Part shown: positions 32,144 to 39,734 of the stretch, in pieces | Position numbering within the stretch: position 1 is the stretch's first letter | Layout of the letters: each line of letters begins with the position of its first letter | From: JAAYZQ01 sp034428935 | Lineage (GTDB): Bacteria; Chloroflexota; Anaerolineae; JAAYZQ01 | Length of the DNA: 39,734 nt | Direction of reading: 5' to 3' | Assembly: GCA_034428935.1 (NCBI GenBank) | Contig: DAOUHB010000024.1 | Location: forward strand, 1 to 39,734 | The notes under the pieces: model-generated | The model's database searches: none | What the model saw: only the letters and a program-made list of their open reading frames with translations | What the model was told of the DNA's origin: nothing | Program-made: the position numbers and the translations under genes

Positions 32144-32213
32144 AGCCGAGGGAACCATCCGAATCGATGGCTCCGGCACATCCGGGCCGATGACGCACCG
32201 GGTGGCCAATTGA
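32106..32213 (+). CDS. candidate 35-aa precursor peptide B (overlapping A)
   Basis: The ATG at 32106 opens a 35-codon frame that ends in a TGA at 32211-32213, overlapping the GAGG ribosome site of the radical SAM gene. The product contains YIGIGCAMCRAEG and a Gly/Ser/Thr-rich end (IDGSGTSGPMTHR). A C-x-x-C pair next to Gly-rich residues suits a modified-peptide core. No good Shine-Dalgarno is seen, and an extended -10 (TGCTAGAAT, 32107-32115) overlaps its start. Confidence 0.3.
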   Translation: MLEYIGIGCAMCRAEGTIRIDGSGTSGPMTHRVAN

Positions 32214-32221
32214 GGATGAAT

Positions 32222-33688
32222 ATGCAAGACGAATCGCTGCCCAAGGTCCATAGCGCGACCAAGCACATGGCCCACCTGGCCCACTGTGACTGCGCCTGCG
32301 TCCTGGAGCCACCTCTTGGGCCCGTGGCGCCTTCCCTTTCGGGCCCCTGGACTACCGACACCAGAACGGTGTCGGTCGACCTGAAGCAGGAATGGCGAGC
32401 CTATTTCAATCCGCGGGGGCCCGTGGGTGTGGCCGTACTGAACCGTGCCGCCCAGCGCCTGCTCTCTCAATTCGAGCCCTCCGTCGTGCCCGATCGCCTT
32501 GCCGGCCAGCTGCCCGATATCCCCGAGCCGGCGCTGCAGCAGGTTGTCACCGACCTGGCTGCCATCGGACTGATACAGCCCCTGGAAGGTCAAGCGCCAG
32601 CACCGTGTTCGTCGACGACTCTGTCGGCCTGGCTGCACGTGACCGAGGCCTGCAACCTGGCCTGCCCCTACTGCTACGTGTCCAAGAGCCCGCGGGCCAT
32701 GAGCTTTGACCTCGCCCGGCACGCCGCCACGCGCCTGGTCGAGATGGCACAGCGCTACGGCTACCGGAAGCTGCGCCTGAAATACGCCGGCGGCGAGCCG
32801 ACCCTGCACTTTGGCCTCGTGCGCGAGGTGCACGGCCAGGCGTCGTACCAGGCCGAGCAGGCGGACATCGAGCTGGAAGAGGTGCTGCTGACCAACGGCG
32901 CCAGCGTGGCCGACGAGGTCCTGGACACCATCGCCGCCGCGGACATGCGCCTCATGGTCTCCCTGGACGGCGGGCCTGCGGCTCACGACCGCCTGCGGAT
33001 GAGGCGCGAAGGCGATGGCACGTTTGGAGCCGTGGTGAGCACCATCGATCGCGCCCTGGCCCGCGGCCTGGTGCCAGACATATCCATCACCATCACGAGC
33101 CTGAACCTGGACGGCGTGGCCGGCGCCGCCCGCGTGGCGCTGGAGCGCAACCTGCCCTTTAACCTGAATTTCTACCGGGAGTGCACGCCGGCCGGGAAAC
33201 AGGGGCGGCGAGAAGTGGAAACCCTCGCCCCGCCCCCCGGGCGGCTGGTGGCCGTCATCCTCGACCTCTTTGACCTGGTCCGCCAGTTCCCGGCCTATCC
33301 CCACCCCTTGAGCGGCATTCTGGACCGGGCACGCCTGGACCTGCCCCACGACGGGGCATGCTCCGCCGGTAGCGACTACCTGGTCGTCGGCGTGCGGGGT
33401 GCCATCGCCGGCTGCCAGATGCTCCTGGGCAGCCCCTGGGCAAACCTCTCCGACGAGGACCCCCTGGACGCCGTCCGGAAGCAGGGCCGGCTCATCTTTC
33501 AGCAGCCCGGCGAGGGGTCGGACTGCGCCCGATGCACCTGGCGCCGCGCCTGCGGCGGGGGCTGCCCCCTGCTGCGCGGCAGCGACCTGCACGACCGATA
33601 CTGCGCGGTCTATCGCGCGCTCTTTCCCGAGCTGCTACGCCTGGAAGGCGAGCGGCTCCTGGCCATGGAACCCGCCCCCCTACCCTGA
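32222..33688 (+). CDS. radical SAM/SPASM peptide maturase with PqqD-like N-terminal domain
   Basis: A 488-aa enzyme. The ATG at 32222 is chosen over upstream in-frame starts because GAGG (32212-32215) is correctly placed only for it. Residues about 55-125 look like a PqqD/RiPP-recognition element (GVAVLNRAAQRLLSQF, LQQVVTDLAAIGLIQPL). The radical SAM cluster motif is C144-N-L-A-C148-P-Y-C151, followed by KYAGGEPTL and VSLDGGPAAHDRLR. The C-terminal SPASM domain, which holds extra Fe-S clusters, has CSAGSDYLVVG, AGCQMLLG, CARCTWRRACGGGCP and YCAVY. SPASM enzymes mostly modify ribosomal peptides (thioether, C-C or C-O bonds). An N-terminal cysteine cluster (CDCAC) is unusual. Candidate substrates are the short ORFs just upstream. 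Confidence 0.88.
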   Translation: MQDESLPKVHSATKHMAHLAHCDCACVLEPPLGPVAPSLSGPWTTDTRTVSVDLKQEWRAYFNPRGPVGVAVLNRAAQRLLSQFEPSVVPDRLAGQLPDIPEPALQQVVTDLAAIGLIQPLEGQAPAPCSSTTLSAWLHVTEACNLACPYCYVSKSPRAMSFDLARHAATRLVEMAQRYGYRKLRLKYAGGEPTLHFGLVREVHGQASYQAEQADIELEEVLLTNGASVADEVLDTIAAADMRLMVSLDGGPAAHDRLRMRREGDGTFGAVVSTIDRALARGLVPDISITITSLNLDGVAGAARVALERNLPFNLNFYRECTPAGKQGRREVETLAPPPGRLVAVILDLFDLVRQFPAYPHPLSGILDRARLDLPHDGACSAGSDYLVVGVRGAIAGCQMLLGSPWANLSDEDPLDAVRKQGRLIFQQPGEGSDCARCTWRRACGGGCPLLRGSDLHDRYCAVYRALFPELLRLEGERLLAMEPAPLP

Positions 33689-33706
33689 CCCGCCCCCCTG
33701 TCGCCA

Positions 33707-33753
33707 CAATCCAGCGGACCTTGCGGCCGCTCGCGCCGCGGCCCGCTGGATTG
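33707..33753. terminator. large inverted repeat between convergent genes
   Basis: CAATCCAGCGG (33707-33717) pairs perfectly with CCGCTGGATTG (33743-33753), and the inner arms (GCGGC with GCCGC) can extend the stem. No T-run follows on either strand, so it is a likely two-way transcription barrier rather than a textbook terminator. Confidence 0.6.
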
Positions 33754-33760
33754 CGCCGCG

Positions 33761-35266
33761 CTAGGCCCGCACGGCCTCTGTCTGCACCTCGCGGCACCTG
33801 CTGGCGCGCCAGCGGCGGCCCAGCCACCTGGTGGCCGACAGGCCGGCGATCAGCGTGGCGGCAATGATGACGCCCTCGATGCCACCCGTCAGCGTGACCA
33901 CGGGCAGGTGGAGGCCCACAAAGCGGCGCTCGGGCGTGAAATAGCGGGCCACCACGCCGGCCAGGTCCTCGGCCTCCACGGCGTCGAGGGCGGCCCGGTA
34001 ATCGGGCACGGGATCGTCGGGGCCCAGGGCCGACGACCACTCGGCCAGCCACTTGGCCCGCGCCACGTTGTCTTCCATCGACAGGAGCCAGCGGCCCTTC
34101 AACGCCCTCTGAGCCACCGCCACCGTCCCCGCGCCGATCTCTCCCCGGCTGACGCGCTCCAGGTAGGTGTCGGCCTCCTTGCGAATGATCTCCTCATTGC
34201 CCGCCTTGGACGTCGTGGTGATGGCGAAATAGCCCGTGTCGTCAAATACGACGTTGGAAGCCGACAGCCCATACACCAGCCCCCGCTGGTAGCGAATCTC
34301 CCGCGTCAGGGCTCCCTCCACCAGGCTGGCCAGGATATCGAGGGCCGCCCGATCGGGATGGAAACGTCCCACGGTCCGCGCGCCGGCCACGAAACGAACC
34401 TGGTCGGTGGCCATGGGGCCGCGGACGACGACGTTGTGCGGGCCGAAGGCGGGCAGGGGCGGCGTCGCCGGCGGCTCGGGGCGTCCCCGGGGCTCCAGGT
34501 CTCCAAAGCGCGACACGGCCAGGGCCGCGGCGTCCTCCGGCCGCACGGCCCCCACCAGGATCAGGGTCGCGTTGTCGGGCGTGTAGTAGCGCTCGTAAAA
34601 ACTCAGCAGGGCATCCAGATCCAGACGCTCCAGCGACTCGTCCTCCCCCGTCGTCCGCACGTCCAGGCTAGATTCGGGAAAGAGGGCCCGCTGCACAGCA
34701 CGGTCCAACTCGTAGCCAAAGCCCAGGGATTCGAGGGCGTTCATTAGCCAGCCGTAGCGTCCCCATCGCTCCTGGAAGATCACCTGCCGCTCTTTTTCGA
34801 GCTTTGCGGGAAGAAACGCCGGGTGAAAGACAACCTGGGCCAGCCAGTCGAGGGCCAGGTCCTCGTCGCCGGCGGCCACGTGGGCGAAATAGGTGGTGCG
34901 CTCCTTATCGGTCCAACCGTTGTAGCGCCCGCCGTTGCGGGTGAGAACCTGCTTGAGCTGCTCCTCGGTCCAGCGATCGGTGCCGGTAAACACCATGTGC
35001 TCCACAAAATGGGCGACGCCGTTGTTCGTGCTGTCCTCGTAGCGCGAGCCGGCGTGGATCACCAGCAGGGCAGCCACCGATTGGCTTTCGGGACGGGGCT
35101 GTGCCCAGACGGCCAGGCCATTGGGCAGGGAATAGCGGTAGAGGGGAAAGGGCTCCTCCTGCACCTCGGGCGGCGGCACGGCCGCCGCGGGGCGCGCCGA
35201 GGCATGCACCGGGCCCGCCAGCGCCAGCAAGGCCAGGCAAGAGAACAACACCGTCGTAGACCTCAT
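33761..35266 (-). CDS. M16-family zinc metalloprotease, exported and membrane-anchored
   Basis: A 501-aa protein with a signal peptide (VLFSCLALLALAGPVHA). The inverted zinc motif H86-F-V-E-H90 lies in NNGVAHFVEHMVFTG. The third ligand is a Glu about 75 residues on, near LEKERQVIFQE. The two-half M16 plan is kept: the active half, then FGPHNVVVRGPMATDQVRFV and REIRYQRGLVYGLSAS in the inactive half. A C-terminal transmembrane helix (GGIEGVIIAATLIAGLSATR) and a basic tail anchor it. M16 proteases process or degrade peptides, and PqqF, PqqG and AlbF (with AlbE) are M16 partners of radical SAM-SPASM pathways. It faces the maturase convergently and the ABC exporter divergently. Confidence 0.85.
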   Translation of the reverse strand: MRSTTVLFSCLALLALAGPVHASARPAAAVPPPEVQEEPFPLYRYSLPNGLAVWAQPRPESQSVAALLVIHAGSRYEDSTNNGVAHFVEHMVFTGTDRWTEEQLKQVLTRNGGRYNGWTDKERTTYFAHVAAGDEDLALDWLAQVVFHPAFLPAKLEKERQVIFQERWGRYGWLMNALESLGFGYELDRAVQRALFPESSLDVRTTGEDESLERLDLDALLSFYERYYTPDNATLILVGAVRPEDAAALAVSRFGDLEPRGRPEPPATPPLPAFGPHNVVVRGPMATDQVRFVAGARTVGRFHPDRAALDILASLVEGALTREIRYQRGLVYGLSASNVVFDDTGYFAITTTSKAGNEEIIRKEADTYLERVSRGEIGAGTVAVAQRALKGRWLLSMEDNVARAKWLAEWSSALGPDDPVPDYRAALDAVEAEDLAGVVARYFTPERRFVGLHLPVVTLTGGIEGVIIAATLIAGLSATRWLGRRWRASRCREVQTEAVRA

Positions 35267-35393
35267 ATTCACCTCGCATCATCGCGGTCTGCCTCGGGCA
35301 CAGGTGGGTGGGGGTGTCGAACGGGCCAGACGTCGAGATCGAACGACGGTTGTCAAATGCCCAACAGATGCAACTCGCAGGCGAGCGGGGGGT

Positions 35394-35421
35394 ATTATAG
35401 CGGCTTTTGAGCAGAAGTCAA
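35394..35421 (-). promoter_or_regulatory. promoter of the M16 protease gene
   Basis: Minus strand TTGACT (35416-35421), 16-bp spacer, TATAAT (35394-35399). The leader of about 120 nt starts with a CTCGC/GCGAG hairpin. Confidence 0.78.
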
Positions 35422-35474
35422 ATCCAGACGAGAACAGATCGCGCCCCGCCGTGCCGCCACACGGCCCCCCGAGG

Positions 35475-35504
35475 TTGCCTTTCCCCACCTGTGCGGTATA
35501 TAAT
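35475..35504 (+). promoter_or_regulatory. promoter of the heterodimeric ABC exporter, leaderless
   Basis: TTGCCT (35475-35480), 18-bp spacer, TATAAT (35499-35504). The expected start, six to eight bases on, coincides with the ATG at 35512, and no Shine-Dalgarno is present, so the mRNA is probably leaderless. Confidence 0.68.
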
Positions 35505-35511
35505 CCAGCCC

Positions 35512-37266
35512 ATGGTCAAGCGGGAATTCAGGCCGGAAAGAGAATACGCCTACAACCGCTCGGGCACGGGCCGCTGGATCCTGTCCCACGCTCTGCGCTA
35601 CCCGCAGTTTCCCCTGGCCATGCTCGTGGCTGCCATCCTCAACAACGTCTTTTACAGCTCGGTGCAGGTGGGCATCGGCCAGGCCTTTGACGTCATCACC
35701 ACGCCCGGTTGGATGACCGGCGCCCTGCTGGCCGTCGCCCTGACCATCGGCGGCTGGGCCGTGGGACAGGGGATCACGGGCCTCGTCCGCAACTATGCCG
35801 CCGAGTTCCTGGCCCAGCGCATCGAGCGAGACGCCCGCGACGAGCTGTATGCCAGCCTGCTGGGCAAGAGCCAGACCTTTCACGGCCGGCAGCGCATCGG
35901 CGACATCATGGCCCGGGCCACCAACGACGTGCGCATGCTCAACCTCATGTTCAGCCCGGGCGTCATGCTCATCACCGATTCGGCCATGGGCACCGTCGTG
36001 CCACTTTTCCTCATCGCCGGCCTGGACCCCCGGCTGCTGCTGGTGCCGTCCCTCTTTATCGTTGCCCTGGTCGTGACGCTCATCGACTATAACCGGCGAC
36101 TGAACCCGGTGAGCACGGCCATGCGGGAGCAGTTTGGCACCATGAACGCCGGCCTGGCCGAGGCCATTGCCGGCATCGAGGTCGTCAAGGCCAACGTCCA
36201 GGAGCGCCAGGAATGGAACCGCTTCGTGACCAATGCCCGCCTCTACCGCGACCACTTTGTGCGCCAGGGCATGATCCAGGCCCGCTACCTGCCCATGCTC
36301 GCCTTCAGCCTGGCCTGGGCGGGGGCCCTGCTCCACGGCCTGCTCCTGTGGCAGCGGGGCGGCATTACCCTGGGCCAGGTCATCTCGTTCATGGGCCTCA
36401 TGAATGCCCTGCGGTTCCCCACCTTTATCTCCATCTTTACCTTTAACCTGGTGCAACTGGGCCTGGCCAGCAGCGGACGCATCCTGGAGATGATCCAGAC
36501 CGAGACCGAGCTGGACGAGAACCCGGAGGGAGCCAGTCCCGAGATGCGAGGCGAGGTGCGCTTCGAGAACGTCAGCTTTTCCTACGACGGCAACCCGGTG
36601 CTCCACGAGGTCAGCTTTAGCGCGCTGCCGGGCGAGACGGTGGCCATCGTCGGGCAGACCGGCTCGGGCAAGACGACCCTCACCCGCCTCATCAACCGCA
36701 TCTTTGACGCCGACAGCGGGCGGGTCCTGGTCGACGGCGTGGACGTGCGCGACTGGAACCTGGAGGCCCTCCGCTCCCAGGTCTCGACCATCGAGCAGGA
36801 CGTCTTTCTCTTTTCGCGGACCCTGGCCGAGAACATTGCCTTCGGCAACGCCGGCGCCACCCCGGACCAGATCCAGCAGGCAGCGCGCGAGGCCCAGGCC
36901 CACGAGTTCGTGGAGAGCTTTGCCAGCGGGTACAACACCGAGGTGGGCGAGCGGGGCGTAACCCTGTCGGGCGGGCAGCGGCAGCGCATCGCCATCGCCC
37001 GCGCCTTTCTGACCGACCCGCGCATCCTCATCCTCGACGACAGCACGAGCGCCATCGACAGCGCCACCGAGGATCAGATCCAGCGGGCCATGCGGCGCAT
37101 CAGCCGGCAGCGTACTACCTTTCTCATCACCCACCGCCTGAGCCAGATCCGGTGGGCCGACCGCATCCTGGTGCTCCGCCAGGGGCGGCTGGTAGACCAG
37201 GGCAGTCACGAGGAGCTGCTGGCGCGCAGCCCCGACTACTGCCGCATTTTTTCCAGGTGTGAGTGA
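35512..37266 (+). CDS. heterodimeric ABC exporter, subunit with degenerate Walker B
   Basis: A 584-aa half-transporter: six transmembrane helices (about residues 30-310), then an ATPase domain. Walker A is GQTGSGKTT and the signature is LSGGQRQRIAIARAF. Walker B is ILILDDSTSAID, where the catalytic Glu is Asp. This change marks the non-catalytic site in heterodimeric exporters such as BmrC/BmrD or TmrA/TmrB. The start is the ATG at 35512 (VKREFRPE...); an upstream-extended frame is not needed. The substrate is not deducible from sequence. By position next to a radical SAM maturase and M16 protease it could export a modified peptide; multidrug efflux is the default alternative. The next gene overlaps its stop by one base. 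Confidence 0.9.
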   Translation: MVKREFRPEREYAYNRSGTGRWILSHALRYPQFPLAMLVAAILNNVFYSSVQVGIGQAFDVITTPGWMTGALLAVALTIGGWAVGQGITGLVRNYAAEFLAQRIERDARDELYASLLGKSQTFHGRQRIGDIMARATNDVRMLNLMFSPGVMLITDSAMGTVVPLFLIAGLDPRLLLVPSLFIVALVVTLIDYNRRLNPVSTAMREQFGTMNAGLAEAIAGIEVVKANVQERQEWNRFVTNARLYRDHFVRQGMIQARYLPMLAFSLAWAGALLHGLLLWQRGGITLGQVISFMGLMNALRFPTFISIFTFNLVQLGLASSGRILEMIQTETELDENPEGASPEMRGEVRFENVSFSYDGNPVLHEVSFSALPGETVAIVGQTGSGKTTLTRLINRIFDADSGRVLVDGVDVRDWNLEALRSQVSTIEQDVFLFSRTLAENIAFGNAGATPDQIQQAAREAQAHEFVESFASGYNTEVGERGVTLSGGQRQRIAIARAFLTDPRILILDDSTSAIDSATEDQIQRAMRRISRQRTTFLITHRLSQIRWADRILVLRQGRLVDQGSHEELLARSPDYCRIFSRCE

Positions 37267-39089
37267 TGGGTTTCGTACTGGACGGGCTCGACACCGAGGA
37301 CTATGACCGGAGCTACAGCGACCGTGAGCTGCTGGCCCGCATCGTCAGCTATTTCCGGCCCTACGGCCGGCAGATCGTCGTCATCGGCGCGGCCATCGCC
37401 CTGAACTCCCTGGCCGGCACCGGCGGGCCCATCCTCATCTCCTACGGCGTCGACCTGGTGGCCCGCGACCCCTCAACGCCGACGCTCCTCCTCCTGGCCG
37501 GCGGCGTCCTACTCCTGGGCGGGCTGGCCTGGCTCTTTAACTTTGTCCAACAGGCCCTCTCGGCCCGGGTGGTGGGCGACGTCGTGCTCCGCGTCCGCGA
37601 GGACGTGTTCGAAGCCGTCATCCGCAACGACCTGTCCTTCTACGACGAGCACCCCTCGGGCAAGATCGTCAGCCGCGTGACGTCGGACACCCAGGACTTT
37701 TCCGAGGTGGTGACCCTCACCACCAGCCTGCTGAGCCAGGTGCTGCTGGTTATCATTCTCTCTGCCTGGCTGTTTGCCATCAACCCCTGGCTCACGCTGC
37801 TCCTGCTGGGGATGACGCCCCTGGCCGTGGTCGTGGCCCTCAGCTTTCGCCGCCTGGCCCGTCGCGTGACCCAGCACGCCCGGCGGGTGACGGCCAAGAT
37901 CAATGCCCAGATCCAGGAGTCGGTCAGCGGCATCATTGTCGCCAAGAGCTTCCGCCAGGAGCAGGCGGTGTATGCCACCTTCCTGGCCAACAACGATCAG
38001 GGCTACCGGGTGGGGCTGCGCCGCGGACTGACGCTCAACAGCATCTTTCCCGCCCTGGGCGCCGCGTCCGGCCTGGGGGTCGCGGCGCTGGTATACGCCG
38101 GCGGGCAGGCCACCCGCAGCGCGGGGCTGAGCCCCGGCGACTGGTACCTCTTTATGCAGGCCGTCGGCTTTTACTGGTGGCCGCTCATCAACATCGCCTC
38201 GTTCTGGAGCCAGTTCCAGGACGGCCTGTCGGCCGCCGAGCGCGCCTTTGCCCTCATCGACGCCCGGCCCAAGGTGGTGCAGGAGGGGTCGGAGCCCGTG
38301 GGCCGCCTGCGAGGCCACATCGAGTTTCGCAACCTGCGCTTTGCCTACACCGCCACCGAGGAGGTGCTGCCCGACTTTTGCCTGGACATCCGGCCCGGCG
38401 AGACCGTGGCCCTGGTGGGCCACACCGGTGCCGGCAAGAGCAGCGTGGCGCGGCTCATCGGCCGTTTCTACGAGTTCCAGGGCGGGGAGCTGCGCATCGA
38501 CGGCCACGACATCCGCCGCCTGGACCTCGACGCCTACCGCCGCCAGGTGGGGGTCGTACCCCAGGAGCCGTTCCTCTTTTCGGGCACCGTCCGCGACAAC
38601 ATCCGCTACGGCGACCCCGACGCCTCCGACGAGCAGGTGTGGGCCGTGGCCCAGCGCATCAGCAGCGGCGAGTGGCTGGGCGCCCTGCCCCACGGCCTGG
38701 ACACCGACGTGGGCGAGCGAGGCGCCAACCTGTCCATGGGCCAGCGGCAGCTCGTGGCCCTGGCCCGGGTGATGCTCAAGGACCCGGCCGTCCTCATCCT
38801 CGACGAGGCCACGGCCAGCGTCGACCCCTTCACCGAGACCCAGATCCAGGAGGGCCTGGAGGCTCTCATGCGCGACCGGACGGCCATCATCATCGCCCAC
38901 CGGCTGTCCACGGTGCGCAACGCCGACCGCATCCTGGTCATGGACCGGGGCCGCATCGTGGAGGAGGGCAGCCACGACGAGCTGCTGGCCCGGGGCGGCC
39001 ACTACGCCGACCTGTACAACACCTACTTCCGCCACCAGTCCATGGAGTACGTCGAGCGCTTTGTGGAGGTGGTGGGAGAGTCGAGTTGA
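37266..39089 (+). CDS. heterodimeric ABC exporter, catalytic subunit
   Basis: A 607-aa half-transporter, the partner of the preceding one; its ATG overlaps the upstream TGA (TGATG). Six transmembrane helices come first, then the ATPase domain. Walker A is GHTGAGKSS and Walker B is VLILDEATASVD with the catalytic Glu intact. The signature is LSMGQRQLVALARV, with Met in place of the second Gly. The consensus ATP site is thus formed by this subunit's Walker motifs and the other subunit's LSGGQ, and the second site is doubly degenerate. This matched asymmetry shows that the two genes encode one heterodimer. Confidence 0.92.
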   Translation: MGFVLDGLDTEDYDRSYSDRELLARIVSYFRPYGRQIVVIGAAIALNSLAGTGGPILISYGVDLVARDPSTPTLLLLAGGVLLLGGLAWLFNFVQQALSARVVGDVVLRVREDVFEAVIRNDLSFYDEHPSGKIVSRVTSDTQDFSEVVTLTTSLLSQVLLVIILSAWLFAINPWLTLLLLGMTPLAVVVALSFRRLARRVTQHARRVTAKINAQIQESVSGIIVAKSFRQEQAVYATFLANNDQGYRVGLRRGLTLNSIFPALGAASGLGVAALVYAGGQATRSAGLSPGDWYLFMQAVGFYWWPLINIASFWSQFQDGLSAAERAFALIDARPKVVQEGSEPVGRLRGHIEFRNLRFAYTATEEVLPDFCLDIRPGETVALVGHTGAGKSSVARLIGRFYEFQGGELRIDGHDIRRLDLDAYRRQVGVVPQEPFLFSGTVRDNIRYGDPDASDEQVWAVAQRISSGEWLGALPHGLDTDVGERGANLSMGQRQLVALARVMLKDPAVLILDEATASVDPFTETQIQEGLEALMRDRTAIIIAHRLSTVRNADRILVMDRGRIVEEGSHDELLARGGHYADLYNTYFRHQSMEYVERFVEVVGESS

Positions 39090-39119
39090 AGCTCGGCTAG
39101 ACCGACCAGATAGTCCCCC

Positions 39120-39734
39120 TCAGCCGGTGCCGCCAAACGATTCCCGGTAGTCCTCGATGGCCGCCGCCACCACCTGGCGGGCGTGATCTGCGTGGTAAAC
39201 ACCCTGGATGGCAACCTGGGGCGGCCGGCCCTCCACCAGCTTGTAGGTGGCGAAATAGTGCTCCAGGCGCTCCACCAGGCGCGGCGGCAGGTCGACCAGG
39301 TCGCGGGCCGTGCCCCAGAAGTTGTCGTTCTCCAGCACAGCAATGACCTTGTCGTCGGCCTTGCCGCCGTCCAGCGTCTGGATGCCGCCCAGCACCCGGA
39401 CGGTGAGGACGATCTCGGCACGGTCGATGGGCCGCTCGCTGACGATGCAGATGTCCAGGGGGTCCCCGTCGCCGCCGGCCGCGCCGGGGCACAGGGCGCC
39501 CACCCGGGCGCCGCAGTAGGTCTGGGGTACAAAGCCGTAGAGCGTCGGCGGCTGCGACGACGTGCGCTGCGGCCGGTCGACCCGCATGTAGCCCGTGGAC
39601 TTGTCCACCTCGTACTTGATGAAATCGTACGGGGTGATCTCCACGTAGGCGTGCACCAGCAAGGGGGGCTGGGGGCCCACCCCCAGCCCGTGCCAGGGAT
39701 GGGGTCGCCAGCGGGAATAGGTCGCCTCACTCAC
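39120..39734 (-). CDS. ppa: family I inorganic pyrophosphatase (start at or beyond the window edge)
   Basis: 204 aa are visible, from a GTG at the very edge (MSEATYSRWRPHPWHGLGVG) to a stop at 39120. The enzyme hydrolyses pyrophosphate to phosphate and drives biosynthesis. Family I features are HAYVEITPYDFIKYEVDK, LYGFVPQTYCG, GDGDPLDICIVSE (the Asp cluster that binds magnesium) and GGKADDKVIAV. Usual length is 170-180 aa, so the N-terminus may be slightly extended or the true start may lie further in. It is convergent with the ABC exporter, 30 bp away. Not linked by sequence to the neighbouring pathway. Confidence 0.88.
   Translation of the reverse strand: MSEATYSRWRPHPWHGLGVGPQPPLLVHAYVEITPYDFIKYEVDKSTGYMRVDRPQRTSSQPPTLYGFVPQTYCGARVGALCPGAAGGDGDPLDICIVSERPIDRAEIVLTVRVLGGIQTLDGGKADDKVIAVLENDNFWGTARDLVDLPPRLVERLEHYFATYKLVEGRPPQVAIQGVYHADHARQVVAAAIEDYRESFGGTG

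Noticed and set aside
35351..35356. Second TTGACA on the minus strand upstream of the M16 gene (plus strand TGTCAA)
   Set aside because: There is no -10-like hexamer 16-18 bp downstream; the TTGACT-16-TATAAT promoter is far better.
1..39734. CRISPR arrays, insertion sequences, tRNA or rRNA genes
   Set aside because: No regularly spaced repeats, transposase motifs, cloverleaf sequences or conserved rRNA stretches were seen. The only tandem repeat is the in-frame 21-bp stalk repeat.

Overview
The window is a 39.7 kb stretch of GC-rich bacterial chromosome. It is densely coded on both strands, with short intergenic gaps and no rRNA, tRNA, insertion sequence or CRISPR array that I can see. The gene content points to a Chloroflexota-type bacterium (Anaerolineae/Caldilineae-like). 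Indicators are a PA14 protein with a Pro/Thr-rich 'PPTATQV' stalk, a PP2C phosphatase with SH3-like tail, an effector-associated-domain (EAD) ATPase, a DUF2142 glycosyltransferase-like protein and DUF4097 proteins. This assignment is inference from protein style, not from a marker gene.

Layout. 1-2868: end of an unidentified gene, then an ABC-2 exporter (ATPase and two permeases) behind a TTGACA promoter. 2920-9982: a membrane-anchored six-hairpin glycosidase (minus strand), divergent from a three-gene unit (121-aa unknown, membrane alpha/beta hydrolase, DUF2142 membrane protein). 10046-12955: IpdAB/GctAB-like CoA-transferase pair converging on a Tm-1-like UPF0261 protein. 13141-15632: PP2C phosphatase, then a GAF protein with a histidine-kinase dimerisation helix but no kinase domain. 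15725-15975: promoter plus perfect terminator with no convincing gene between them, a candidate small RNA. 15988-18664 (minus): a beta-lactamase-fold lipoprotein lacking its catalytic residues, and a YchF-type P-loop NTPase. 18885-20851: an ABC-F protein behind a transcription-attenuation leader. 20943-25304 (minus): PA14 protein, small membrane protein, DUF4097 protein, histidine phosphatase.

25632-31980 is a three-gene cassette: a membrane-anchored EAD protein with a degenerate P-loop, a small P-loop ATPase, and a 1025-aa STAND-like ATPase with helical repeats. The second and third genes overlap by ATGA. Then come a 241-bp gap holding short candidate peptide ORFs, a radical SAM/SPASM maturase with a PqqD-like N-terminus, a membrane-anchored M16 metalloprotease on the opposite strand, and a heterodimeric ABC exporter. 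A family I pyrophosphatase closes the window. Radical SAM-SPASM, M16 protease and ABC exporter together resemble the parts list of a ribosomally made, modified peptide (RiPP) pathway such as subtilosin A (alb genes).

The two strongest leads are these. (1) The ABC-F gene has a complete attenuator: consensus promoter, 30-codon leader peptide with an ideal Shine-Dalgarno, an antiterminator whose 5' strand contains the leader stop codon, and a perfect terminator. (2) The segment from 25632 to 39089 puts an EAD/STAND ATPase cassette next to a putative RiPP maturation and export locus. Many promoters in the window share an extended -10 of the form TGTGnTAnaaT.
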